Below are positions 26,165 to 36,075 of a DNA stretch of 64,000 nt, piece after piece. The stretch lies in contig JAHHIG010000003.1 of the NCBI GenBank assembly GCA_019358895.1, positions 186,001 to 250,000 on the forward strand, written 5' to 3'. Both the position numbers and the translations under genes were made by a program. Source of the DNA: Tildeniella nuda ZEHNDER 1965/U140 (lineage in GTDB: Bacteria; Cyanobacteriota; Cyanobacteriia; Leptolyngbyales; Leptolyngbyaceae). Each line of letters opens with the position of its first letter. The first letter of the stretch is position 1. The notes beneath the pieces were generated by a model. It had not been told where the DNA came from. It searched no databases and saw nothing but the letters and a program-made list of their open reading frames with translations.

Positions 26165-26489
26165 TTTGTATTGTTTGATGTAGCGCTATCCAAAGATGGT
26201 CCGGTTCAGGTCAAGGAGCTTCAGCCCTTGTTGCTGTGTAGGCGACTGGATGTTCTAAGTTATCTGGCTTTCTTTGGGCTATGCACGACCAAGTTGCAGC
26301 CCATACTGAGGGAGCTTTCTGAGCAACTGAGCCGCTTTGCAACGATTTGCTCCAGCACACGTTCTACTTTAAATACACTTCCTATAAATACAGTACTGAG
26401 AAATATTGTTTCCCTGAAGACTAACTGCAACTGCGGGTTATCCACTTTTAGTTGGGCATAGCTAAGATAGCCAATCTCATGCCAAACCT
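26165..26489. other. Gene-free spacer after tRNA-Ser(UGA)
   Basis: About 325 bp without HIP1 octamers. Short frames exist on both strands (26171-26461 plus, 26260-26445 minus) but show no motif or ribosome-binding site. tRNA 3' ends are frequent integration sites and this could be a decayed insert, but I see no attachment-site repeat of the tRNA end. Confidence 0.5.
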
Positions 26490-27065
26490 ATGATTTCCCG
26501 GAAAATTTCTTCGTCAGAGCCAGATTGGAGCCGTGAAGAATCTCTTCAGTGGTGGGATCCAGCGCGACAACTTTTAAAGTCAATACGCAACTATCAATAT
26601 TGGCGAGAGCGTGGCGGGGTACTAGGTTACTTTTTGACTAAATATACTGTGATCCAGCACAGATTTTGGAGCGCTGTTACGGGCGCGGATATTCCACTCA
26701 ATTGCCGCATTCAGGGTGGATTGTTGATGCCTCATCCAAATGGCATTGTGATTCATTCAGAAGCGGTGATTGGTCCCAACTGTCTAATTCTGCAACAAGT
26801 CACGATCGTCTCAGGGGTCATCATTGGAGGCAATGTCGATATTGGCAGTGGTGCCAAGATCATCCGCTCAGTCTCAATCGGTAATCACGCCAAAATTGGC
26901 GCTAATGCGGTAGTGCTTTGTGATGTGCCAGCCAATGCTTCGGCGGTTGGCATTCCAGCAAAAATTATGGTCAAGACACCAGAAGTTAGCATTCTAGCGA
27001 AGGTTATTGTGAAGCCAGTTGCTGCTAACCGTATTGCCAAAAGGCACCGCAACCAAGTCGCTTGA
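26490..27065 (+). CDS. Serine O-acetyltransferase-like hexapeptide acetyltransferase
   Basis: A 191-residue protein. An N-terminal helical part (about 1-65) precedes a left-handed beta-helix with GGLLMPHPNGIVIHSEAVIG, matching serine acetyltransferases including the active-site histidines, then NCLILQQVTIVSGVIIGGNVDIGSGAKIIRSVSIG hexapeptides. The loop usually present after QQVTIG is shorter here. Homologues lie in exopolysaccharide clusters or serve cysteine synthesis. No polysaccharide genes adjoin, so the acceptor remains open. Confidence 0.8.
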   Translation: MISRKISSSEPDWSREESLQWWDPARQLLKSIRNYQYWRERGGVLGYFLTKYTVIQHRFWSAVTGADIPLNCRIQGGLLMPHPNGIVIHSEAVIGPNCLILQQVTIVSGVIIGGNVDIGSGAKIIRSVSIGNHAKIGANAVVLCDVPANASAVGIPAKIMVKTPEVSILAKVIVKPVAANRIAKRHRNQVA

Positions 27066-27241
27066 TTTTTACAAGACCCATTTGAGCTGTCGTAGGGGCT
27101 TGAGAACCGCGATCGTTCGACCTGCTAATGCCATGCTTCATCCCAGAGCGCCACGAAGAACCTGCTGTATCACCTGGTTCTTTAAAGGATAAGCATGGCT
27201 GAGTGCAAAACTGCATCTACACCAGGATATTGAGCGGGGGT

Positions 27242-28180
27242 TTAACGCAGTTGAGTCGCTTTTAGCATGTGATAGGCGATTAATAGCTGTGTCAGTGCTA
27301 GAGGATAGCTCTGTAGCGTTTCGCCAGTGGTACCCGTCAGTCTACCGAGTTCTGGGTTGGTCGAGCGATCGCACGCGTCAATCAAGTTCGGTATGTCGCT
27401 ACAGATAAACCGCTCTAGTCTCGTTACCTGTTCGCTCGTGGCATGACCGTCAATTTCCAGCACGTCAACTGGTTTGCCCATATCACGATCGAGACCCAAC
27501 CGAATGGCAGAGTCGCCGTGCATCGCGTCAGTACTGACGACTTGAGTCAAGTCAGGGTGAGGGATATTGGGTCTAAGGACGAGACGAACATTGAGGTGCC
27601 CGTTCCCTTCGGCGATGTGTTCAGGAGCAGGGTAAAAGCTGACTACCAGATCTGCCCACTGCCGCTGAGGACGAATGTATGCCTCGGAGTCTGCTTCGCG
27701 CTTGAGCATTTCTGCCCGCACTTGTTCTTCTGTATAGCCGCGCTTTTGGGTATCTCGCTTGACTTTCCACTGTGTCCGCAGTTCCTCTGGCGGCGCGAGG
27801 TAGACTTTGACATCATAAGCATCACGCGCCCCACGCGTCGAGTATCCGAGTAGCCCTTCAGCTACTACAAACTTGTTGGGCTTAATATATTCTGGCGCGT
27901 CAAAGGTGCCCGTTTTATGGTTGTAGATGGGTTTAAGAATTGGCTGCCCTGTGCGGAGGTGGGACAGATGCTGCTGCATGATATCCAAATAGTTGCAATC
28001 TGGATGCAAAGCGGTAATGCCAAGTTCAGCTCGCTGCTTGCGATCGTACCGATGATAATCATCCGTACAAATGACGGTCACATTTTCAGGACCCAGAAAC
28101 TGAGCAATCCCTTTGGTTAGAGTGGTTTTACCAGCAGCGCTATCGCCAACAATGCCAAGAATAATCGGGCGATCGGTCAT
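27242..28180 (-). CDS. Phosphoribulokinase-like kinase without the redox cysteine pair
   Basis: A 312-residue P-loop kinase of the PRK/uridine kinase family. Walker A is GIVGDSAAGKTT, followed by VTVICTDDYHRYDRKQRAELGITALHPD, KPIYNHKTGTFDAPEYIKPN and VVAEGLLGYSTRGARD. It follows Calvin-cycle Prk in outline (DDYH, DRKQR, PIYNH). However, the P-loop cysteine of plant and cyanobacterial Prk (GDSGCGKS) is alanine here, and it is about 20 residues shorter with a divergent C-terminal half. It is probably a paralogue of unknown substrate rather than the redox-regulated photosynthetic enzyme. Confidence 0.82.
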   Translation of the reverse strand: MTDRPIILGIVGDSAAGKTTLTKGIAQFLGPENVTVICTDDYHRYDRKQRAELGITALHPDCNYLDIMQQHLSHLRTGQPILKPIYNHKTGTFDAPEYIKPNKFVVAEGLLGYSTRGARDAYDVKVYLAPPEELRTQWKVKRDTQKRGYTEEQVRAEMLKREADSEAYIRPQRQWADLVVSFYPAPEHIAEGNGHLNVRLVLRPNIPHPDLTQVVSTDAMHGDSAIRLGLDRDMGKPVDVLEIDGHATSEQVTRLERFICSDIPNLIDACDRSTNPELGRLTGTTGETLQSYPLALTQLLIAYHMLKATQLR

Positions 28181-28564
28181 GTTTCCTCCAGTATGAGCCG
28201 TCTAGTAACGGTTTTGACAAATTTGGCTTATTTTAAGTAAGGAGCGGGAAGTGACGCAATCAAAGGGACAGCCAAGCTGCGCCTGCCAGCGCTAATGTGG
28301 CTGCTGTTTAAGCGCACGGCAAAAGTAATCAATCTGCCTTCACATCAAAACCGAAACTTTAAGTACTCAGGCTTTCATCTATTATCAGTAATGCTGAGCA
28401 CCTAAAATCTTTATTAAGAATTGTTCTACTCTCTCTATGCCTCGAACAGGGTTTTCTGAAGGTATCACTGGAACAGAACAACTGAACAGACATATCGGTA
28501 TAGACATATCGGTAGAGATATATTGGTTTTCACTCGTTATCCCCTTGCACTCAACAAAACACCT
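28181..28564. other. Spacer between divergent prk-like and comB genes
   Basis: About 385 bp without a gene. It should hold both promoters. The only strong structure is the 14-bp iteration at 28489-28530, listed separately. Confidence 0.6.
28489..28530 (+). promoter_or_regulatory. Three 14-bp direct repeats upstream of comB
   Basis: GACATATCGGTATA (28489-28502), GACATATCGGTAGA (28503-28516) and a weaker GATATATTGGTTTT (28517-28530) are head-to-tail, ending 34 bp before the comB ATG. They look like binding sites for a regulator acting as tandem monomers or dimers. Confidence 0.5.
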
Positions 28565-29314
28565 ATGAACGTCTTTGTTTTCCATACGCCTGAACTCACC
28601 CCAACAACGATGGTGGCTGATTGCGCGATCGCGGTCGATGTGTTGCGTGCGACGACGACGATTGCCACGGCACTAGGGGCTGGTGCAGAAGCCGTACAAG
28701 CATTCAGCGATTTGGATAAGCTGCTAGAGGTGAGCGAGAAGTGGGCACCTGATAAGCGGATTCGAGCCGGAGAACGGGGTGGTTCACAGGTAAAAGGCTT
28801 TGATTTTGGCAATTCTCCCCTTGACTGCACACCAGAGCGCGTGGGTGGTCGTCGTCTCTTTATCAGCACCACTAATGGCACACGAGCGCTCCAGTGCATT
28901 GAAGCCGCTCCTACCGTTTTGGCAGCCGCTTTAATTAACCGTCGCGCTGTGGTGCAGCATCTCGTCGAGCACACACCCGAAACCATCTGGATTGTCGGCT
29001 CCGGTTGGGAAGGCAGCTTTTCACTGGAGGATACTGTGTGTGCTGGCGCGATCGCTCACGGCTTGCAAACCGCACTCGGCTGTTCGCTGGATGCTCTGGC
29101 TGGCAATGATGAGACGATCGCGGCAGTCAGCCTCTACCGTCAATGGCAAGACGATCTGCTTGGACTGTTCCACCATGCCAGTCACGGCAAACGGTTGCTG
29201 CGTCTGGACATCATTGAAGACCTGAAGTATTGCTCTCAGCAAGATATTTTGGACGTACTCCCGATTCAGCGGGAACTGGGCGTGTTAGTCAGAACCGATT
29301 TGAGTAACATCTGA
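28565..29314 (+). CDS. comB: 2-phosphosulfolactate phosphatase family protein (ComB)
   Basis: A 249-residue ComB-family protein. Conserved segments are [53 protein letters not shown] and [21 protein letters not shown]. In archaea ComB acts in coenzyme M synthesis. Cyanobacteria keep the family without making coenzyme M, so the real substrate here is uncertain; sulfolactate-type compounds are possible. The frame is open 14 codons further, but ATG 28565 matches the family's MNVFV start. Confidence 0.88.
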   Translation: MNVFVFHTPELTPTTMVADCAIAVDVLRATTTIATALGAGAEAVQAFSDLDKLLEVSEKWAPDKRIRAGERGGSQVKGFDFGNSPLDCTPERVGGRRLFISTTNGTRALQCIEAAPTVLAAALINRRAVVQHLVEHTPETIWIVGSGWEGSFSLEDTVCAGAIAHGLQTALGCSLDALAGNDETIAAVSLYRQWQDDLLGLFHHASHGKRLLRLDIIEDLKYCSQQDILDVLPIQRELGVLVRTDLSNI

Positions 29315-29484
29315 TCGTGACATATTCCTTAGGCGATCGGCTACTGAGATTAGCGCGATCACCGCTTAGGAAGTCGGAACGTTAGTTAACTGCGTTCCAA
29401 AACTCACAGCGGAAACAATCATTTACACTGTAAAACGATCAGCTACAACGACTCCGAGCTAACTCATCTCTAGAGTGACCCAAT

Positions 29485-29766
29485 ATGCAAGCTTGGATCG
29501 CCATTCTTTTCAGTATCGGACTCGTAGTTGTCTGTAGCGTGATTTCTTCTACTGTTAATTTTCCCATTACAGGGTTGATAGTTCTCAGCACGTCGCTATG
29601 GGCATCAATCGATTCATCGAAGATACAGCTCAAGCGGTACAAGACAGGTATTTCATATGGACCTGTCGTTCTTTTTATTGCGATCGCTTTACTGTGGATT
29701 ATTGGCTTTCCTTGGTATTTAGCGGTGCGCTACAAAATTAAGAACGGAACAGCCTTGCTGAAGTAG
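29485..29766 (+). CDS. Small conserved membrane protein
   Basis: A 93-residue protein with about three hydrophobic segments: residues 4-22, 27-42 and 60-80. The middle reads LWASIDSSKIQLKRYKTGI and the C-terminus WIIGFPWYLAVRYKIKNG, followed by ALLK. I recall similar small proteins of unknown function in diverse bacteria, with the S(I/K)DSxKIxLKxYKTG loop kept. A role cannot be given. It starts at an ATG 170 bp after comB and has no obvious operon partner. Confidence 0.65.
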   Translation: MQAWIAILFSIGLVVVCSVISSTVNFPITGLIVLSTSLWASIDSSKIQLKRYKTGISYGPVVLFIAIALLWIIGFPWYLAVRYKIKNGTALLK

Positions 29767-30075
29767 CTTTGGCAACTCAAATTGAAGCGTGGTCGTTGTT
29801 ACCAAGTGTTTCCAGCAAGATGTCATTCTAGATAAGATTTACGATCGTTTCCTTAAATTAGTAGAACGAGCGATCTCGTTCACCACACCCAATGCGATCG
29901 CAACCAACTCAGTGTTAATGCTCCCAAATTCAGCAGCGAGTATCAGAGACTCAACATAGCTCACGCAACGATGCTAAAGATAGTCTAGACACTTTGACTC
30001 CCTTAAAGGGAGTCAAAATAGCCCCCTTAAATCTAAGAGATTTCTTCCAAAGCTGGCTCTGCTTTAGTTTTAGAA
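29767..30075. other. Spacer with a palindrome
   Basis: About 310 bp before the tRNA-Ser(GGA) 3' end. TTTGACTCCC (29994-30003) and GGGAGTCAAA (30009-30018) form a perfect 10-bp stem with a TTAAA loop. There is no T-run on either side, so it is not a classical terminator. Otherwise nothing is seen. Confidence 0.6.
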
Positions 30076-30160
30076 CGGAGAGAGAGGGATTCGAACCCTC
30101 GTTAAGTTGCCCTAAACAGCATTTCCAGTGCTGCGCCTTCAACCACTCGGCCATCTCTCC
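30076..30160 (-). tRNA. tRNA-Ser (GGA)
   Basis: Read on the minus strand: acceptor GGAGAGA/TCTCTCC, anticodon region CACTGGAAATG with GGA as anticodon, a long class II variable arm, and T arm GAGGGTTCGAATCCCTC. CCA is not encoded. It is the second serine tRNA of the window. Confidence 0.95.
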
Positions 30161-30196
30161 ACAGAGTTACACTGTGTAAACAGTTGCAGAATAACT

Positions 30197-30469
30197 ATGT
30201 TAGCAGAAGCAGGTAGCTTTAGAGAATGCTTGAAGCGTAATGGCAGTATTAGATCCACTAAGAAGAATCAAAAAGCCTGTAAGTGTCCTTCCCAACCTTT
30301 GCACGAATACAGAACGGTGGATACAGGTATCCGTGATGACATACATACGGATATATTAGAAAAACTTTACATAGCGCAATCATTAGTTGCAGATCTTAAC
30401 GCTGAACAAAGACCGAACCAATGGGCGATCCCAGCGTTCTTAAAGTCACCGACTCAGGATTACCCCTGA
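30197..30469 (+). CDS. Small hypothetical protein
   Basis: A possible 90-residue protein starting MLAEAGSFRECLKRNGSIRS, with a basic, cysteine-containing part (KKNQKACKCP) and a helix-prone tail with EKLYIAQSLVADLNAEQ. Nothing is recognised. The frame is also open upstream through the tRNA, so it may be fortuitous. Support: a plausible ATG, no simple repeats and a stop well before the next gene. Weak call. Confidence 0.4.
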   Translation: MLAEAGSFRECLKRNGSIRSTKKNQKACKCPSQPLHEYRTVDTGIRDDIHTDILEKLYIAQSLVADLNAEQRPNQWAIPAFLKSPTQDYP

Positions 30470-30769
30470 TAGCATGGCAAATTAAAATGAGAAGAGCGAT
30501 ATTAAATGAAGGAGAGCAATGATGCATTTGCTGTCCTTCAGCTCTTCAATCAAACTTGATGGCTTTCCGGTTCACCTCAAAAGTGCATCGTTCGATCGTT
30601 CATTGCTCAGCAATTTTGTTAATCACCCGTTAACTGGTTGTTAGTGATCAGCTCACTGAAGTGTTGCTGGCTGACCGTTTGCAAAACATGCTGTTTGCAA
30701 ACACGCTAACAAAACCAAACCGTACCCCGACTCACTTCATTGCCTAGTTTTTAGGAGGACGGCTTTATC
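30470..30769. other. Spacer, no gene seen
   Basis: About 300 bp AT-rich leader before the next hypothetical gene. GCAAAACATGCTGTTTGC (about 30680-30697) contains a partial dyad (GCAAA...TTTGC). Nothing else is recognised. Confidence 0.5.
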
Positions 30770-31174
30770 ATGTCACTATTTTCCACAACAAATTTAGAAG
30801 AATATGCTCGTCAATGCACCTTGCAACGACGACGCTACGAAGAATGCCTTGAGCAGTCGCAACGAAGTCATGCGGTTGACACAAGTGGAACGACAACCGG
30901 GGCGATCGCTCACGCTGCTGAAGCGCAAGAGTTCGTTGAAGCCAGTCAATTAGATGCTTCTGCTCATCAAGGGGGGCAAAGCTGCATGACTGATCTGCTA
31001 GAACTGCCTGTTGACCCATTCAGTTGGGATGGCGAAGCTTTAGGTTCGGATAATGCGAGGACTGCTGTTGCTGAAGTCCATCAACGGTACAACAAGCGCA
31101 CGCAGACACCTCGCAAAACAGCGAAGAATCCGACAGCAAAAAGTCCGAGTGCAGTTAGCTATGGCGCTCCCTAA
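30770..31174 (+). CDS. Hypothetical protein
   Basis: A 134-residue soluble protein: MSLFSTTNLEEYARQCTLQR, a charged helical part to about residue 32, then an alanine/glutamine-rich region and a basic C-terminus (RTQTPRKTAKNPTAK). An AGGAGG ribosome-binding site at 30752-30757 sits a little far (12 bp) from the ATG. I do not recognise the family. It is followed at once by a dispersed element and a MITE. Confidence 0.55.
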   Translation: MSLFSTTNLEEYARQCTLQRRRYEECLEQSQRSHAVDTSGTTTGAIAHAAEAQEFVEASQLDASAHQGGQSCMTDLLELPVDPFSWDGEALGSDNARTAVAEVHQRYNKRTQTPRKTAKNPTAKSPSAVSYGAP

Positions 31175-31176
31175 GT

Positions 31177-31291
31177 GCTGGCTAAAAAATAACTGCACAC
31201 TTTGGATCAGCGATCAGCGATCAGCTAAAAACTGATAGCTGACGGCTGGCGGCTACAGACCATGCTGTTATTTCTGTACAACTCCTAAGTG
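31177..31291. repeat. Dispersed ~115-bp element, copy 2
   Basis: The second copy of the element at 12755-12864, starting 2 bp after the stop codon of the hypothetical gene. Here CCTAAGTGCTGG occurs at both edges (31170-31181 and 31284-31295), so the unit is bounded by a 12-bp direct repeat. Confidence 0.8.
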
Positions 31292-31384
31292 CTGGTTCAA
31301 AACAAATTCGTGTTTCGTCAGGAGTCAAATGAGTTGCTTCTGCTCATCTGAGTTTGGTCATGTTCAGCTATACGATTCATTCTC

Positions 31385-31484
31385 AGGACTTACGCATCAG
31401 GTGTTTAGATCCCCGACTTCTGATTAAAGTTCTGTCTTAAAAGCCAACTCAAGCATAGAAGTCGGGGATCTTTGCGTAAGTCCT
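31385..31484. mobile_element. MITE-like element, 100 bp
   Basis: Terminal inverted repeats AGGACTTACGCA (31385-31396) and TGCGTAAGTCCT (31473-31484) are perfect over 12 bp. A second inner pair, GATCCCCGACTTCT and AGAAGTCGGGGATC, extends the symmetry. CATTCTC occurs directly on both sides (31378-31384, 31485-31491), consistent with a 7-bp target duplication. There is no coding capacity, so it needs a transposase from elsewhere. Confidence 0.8.
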
Positions 31485-31487
31485 CAT

Positions 31488-31526
31488 TCTCTATGGAGGC
31501 GTTAGGGAGTAACGCCTCCATAGAGA
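31488..31526. repeat. Perfect 17-bp stem hairpin
   Basis: TCTCTATGGAGGCGTTA (31488-31504) and TAACGCCTCCATAGAGA (31510-31526) are exact inverted copies around a GGGAG loop. No T-run follows. It overlaps the right target duplication of the MITE-like element by 4 bp. Spacer 31527-31642 holds nothing else recognisable. Confidence 0.85.
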
Positions 31527-31642
31527 AATAAAGCTGAACCGTCCTGTACAGCCTGGGAGATACAACAGGACTGTGTTTGTAGATACAAAATTAGTCTTGT
31601 AATTGCGTCTCAATGGAGGGGAAAGCTTTGTAAACTCTCCTC

Positions 31643-33154
31643 GTGCCTGAGTCGCATTCTGGTTTCTTAGACTCAACCCAACTTTTATTTGATCTACAGC
31701 AAGGCAATGAGATTGCCCGTAGCCTCAGCGGTTGCTTGGAACCAGAAACGATCGCACGTAGAGTGACGGAGGGCATGGTAGCTGAGTTTGGCTGCGCGTT
31801 TGCCCGCATTTGGCTCGTCGAAGCCGATCGCACTTCACTGCGGTTGGTTGCTTCGTCAGGCATGTACACTCGCATTGATGGCTCTTTCGCCAGAGTGCCC
31901 ATGGGCGCGTTTAAGGTCGGTAAAATTGCCCAGAACGGCATTCCGTTTTTGAGCAATGCTCTTGCCGATGAAGCATGGGTACGCGATCGAGCCTGGGCGA
32001 TCGCAAATGGCATTCACGGTTTTGCTGGCTATCCGTTGACGGCTGGTGGTGATGTCGTTGGAGTGCTGGCAGTCTTTAGCCGACAGGGAATGGCACCCGA
32101 ATTTCTGGAAGTCTTACAGAGTTTATGTGCTACCGTTGCGATCGCCCTTGAAATTGCCCTGCATCATCAGCAAGAAAAGCAAGCCTGGCAGCAGGAGAAA
32201 CAAACCTGGCAAACGGCTTCTCAAAACAATCCTCCGACTTTTAGCCCCCTTTCTGAGCAACTGGCAAGCCTTTTAGTGAACGTACGCCTGACACTGGTTG
32301 GCACGGAAATTCCATTATCAGCACCGCTCACGTGCCTGTTTCTGCGGGCGGCAGAGATTTTGCGTGAACTGCAATGCGTGTACTGTCGCCTTACCTACGG
32401 CACAGCACAAGTCTCCCTCGAAGCGATGGCATCTTCCTTGATGCCCAAACTGTTGCATGATAGCGCTCACAGTGCCTCACCCTTCGATGAGCTTTTGTTC
32501 GCAGCAACCTGCTTAGGGGGAAGCCTGCAAAGCTATGCGGGCACCGAGCAGCGTGCTGCACAGGTATTACTATCGGTTCCTTATCCTGGCTGCGTGTTAG
32601 GACCCCGCTTGCAGATTCAGTGTGGGTTGCCAGTACTGCAAATGGCGTTCACGCATCTGGCATATCTGGCGGGCTTAACCGTTTGTGCAGCAGCAGACGA
32701 TTCGATCCCTGTCCTCACGGATGATCCCGTAGGGCTAGAAACCCATAGCCCGATTCTTTGGGTCTCAACGCAGACGCAGCCAATGCTTAGACAGTCGGTA
32801 CCCAAACGTATCAGCGCCAAAATTGATTTAACGATCGCACCGACTCAGCTACGCGCCGCAGTAGAAGCCGTCACCAAGGGAGAAACCTGGGGTTTTGCGC
32901 CCAAGTCAGACTCAGAGTTAAAGAAGCTTTCTGAGCGTGAACAAGAAATTATGACGCTTCTAGCTCAAGGTTTGCGCGATCGTGATATCGCCATCACTCT
33001 ACATATCAGCGATCGCACCGTCAAATTTCACATCAATAACATTCTGGCGAAGCTCAAGGCAAAGACTCGCTTTCAGGCGTTGTATCAGGTGACGCGCAAT
33101 GGCTGGATTAACCCAGAAATCTTGGAGCGATCGCCATCGCCACCATCCAGCTAA
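31643..33154 (+). CDS. GAF domain LuxR-family transcriptional regulator
   Basis: A 503-residue regulator. An N-terminal GAF domain (about 20-180) includes ARIWLVEADRTSLRLVASSGMYTRIDG and GYPLTAGGDVVGVLAVFSRQ. A middle region of unknown type (about 200-400) follows, then a C-terminal LuxR HTH: LSEREQEIMTLLAQGLRDRD, IAITLHISDRTVKFHINNIL, AKLKAKTRFQAL. It is expected to bind DNA in response to a GAF ligand; the signal is unknown. The start is a GTG at 31643. It is transcribed towards pgm, with simple repeats between. Confidence 0.88.
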   Translation: MPESHSGFLDSTQLLFDLQQGNEIARSLSGCLEPETIARRVTEGMVAEFGCAFARIWLVEADRTSLRLVASSGMYTRIDGSFARVPMGAFKVGKIAQNGIPFLSNALADEAWVRDRAWAIANGIHGFAGYPLTAGGDVVGVLAVFSRQGMAPEFLEVLQSLCATVAIALEIALHHQQEKQAWQQEKQTWQTASQNNPPTFSPLSEQLASLLVNVRLTLVGTEIPLSAPLTCLFLRAAEILRELQCVYCRLTYGTAQVSLEAMASSLMPKLLHDSAHSASPFDELLFAATCLGGSLQSYAGTEQRAAQVLLSVPYPGCVLGPRLQIQCGLPVLQMAFTHLAYLAGLTVCAAADDSIPVLTDDPVGLETHSPILWVSTQTQPMLRQSVPKRISAKIDLTIAPTQLRAAVEAVTKGETWGFAPKSDSELKKLSEREQEIMTLLAQGLRDRDIAITLHISDRTVKFHINNILAKLKAKTRFQALYQVTRNGWINPEILERSPSPPSS

Positions 33155-33286
33155 AGCTGCTAGACCTCTGATCCGTTTGGGATCACCCACAGCCTTCTGC
33201 CTCCTGCCTCTTCGCGGAAGTGAGGTATGAGGTGTATTAGCTTCTGCCTTCTGCCCCCTGCCCTCTGCCTTCTGCCTTCTGCCCCA

Positions 33287-35023
<1,737 letters not shown>

Positions 35024-35135
35024 TCAGGTTGCAGTAGAAGTCAGGAGCGAAAGTGACTAGCTCCGCGGGCAACGCTCTTCAAATCATACGCCTCAAGGGT
35101 TAAGAGATCAGGTAGCAAGATGATGTAATCACCGA

Positions 35136-35846
35136 TCACTTCACAACCGTCACCACTGTGCCGAGCGTGACCTGCTTGAAGAGTTCTTCGACATCCTTGT
35201 TGTACATACGAACACAGCCATGCGACGCGGCTCTACCGACAGAGCGTGGCGTGGGCGTGCCGTGAAACCCAATCCAGTTTTTACCATCCGTCCAGAAGCC
35301 AATCCAATAGCGACCGAGAGGATTTTCAGGATCACCACCTGGAATAACAACGCCCTTTTGTAAGGGGTGAATCCAGGTGGGGTTTTTAATCATCTGCTTG
35401 ACTTCATAGCTGCCTGTAGGTGTTTCCCAGCCTGGGCGACCCACCGCGATCGCGTAGCGCTTCAGGGGTGTTTCACCTCGATAAAGCGTGACCTGACGAC
35501 GGCTAAGGCGAATTTCGAGGCGCAGAGCTTGTGTCTCGGCACCAGTCGGCTGTAAATCTGGCTCAAAGCGTAAGTCTGGATGAAAGCCTGGATCGAGATA
35601 CGGTGCGAGTGCGGCTGGTATCCGTAGTTGATTGGGCTGCGTTGAACTGCCCTGATGAGGTTGCTTAGGCGATGCCCGTCCAGACTCTGCTGGCTTCTCA
35701 GTGGTTGGAGTTGGCTGAGCTGACGAGCTAGCAGATGACGGGTGAGCAGCTAACAAGGCTGACGATAACGTCAAAAGACCAACTGCTAGTAGTGGCGCGT
35801 TCGCTATGAACAGCGAAGGCTCTAATTTGACTAAACGTTGCGGCAT
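35136..35846 (-). CDS. L,D-transpeptidase (YkuD family)
   Basis: A 236-residue exported enzyme that cross-links peptidoglycan or attaches proteins to it. A signal-type hydrophobic segment (about residues 13-34) is followed by a serine/proline-rich linker (35-75). The YkuD domain starts LRLEIRLSRRQVTLYRGETPLKRYAIAVG and ends with the catalytic motif IGFHGTPTPRSVGRAASHGCVRMYN (histidine and nucleophilic cysteine). LGTVVTVVK closes the fold. It is divergent from the BrkB-like gene, with about 230 bp between. Confidence 0.92.
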   Translation of the reverse strand: MPQRLVKLEPSLFIANAPLLAVGLLTLSSALLAAHPSSASSSAQPTPTTEKPAESGRASPKQPHQGSSTQPNQLRIPAALAPYLDPGFHPDLRFEPDLQPTGAETQALRLEIRLSRRQVTLYRGETPLKRYAIAVGRPGWETPTGSYEVKQMIKNPTWIHPLQKGVVIPGGDPENPLGRYWIGFWTDGKNWIGFHGTPTPRSVGRAASHGCVRMYNKDVEELFKQVTLGTVVTVVK

Positions 35847-36075
35847 TGCGTAAACGGAAGCTCAGGAGATTACTTTCGATGAAAGCAAGAGAATCAGCGA
35901 TTGGCAATACATCTCTGGTGAGAAGTGCTCTGTAGGAAGCTTTTTTGTTGCTCAGAATTCTGACAGGTGAGAGCGAACTGTCTAAGCGTCCATCATATGC
36001 CATTCTTCAGACCGATGCGCCATTGCCGCTGACGTTCGAGCATGATTGGAACGCCGATCGGAGAAAGACTCAAGC

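Noticed and set aside
26165-26489. Possible integrated element behind tRNA-Ser(UGA)
   Set aside because: No integrase, and no repeat of the tRNA 3' end downstream that would mark an attachment site.
29994-30018. 10-bp palindrome near tRNA-Ser(GGA) as a terminator
   Set aside because: No T-run on either side, so it was recorded only as a palindrome within the spacer.
30128-30196. Upstream part of the frame that overlaps tRNA-Ser(GGA)
   Set aside because: It runs through the tRNA gene on the opposite strand; the ATG at 30197 is the earliest sensible start.
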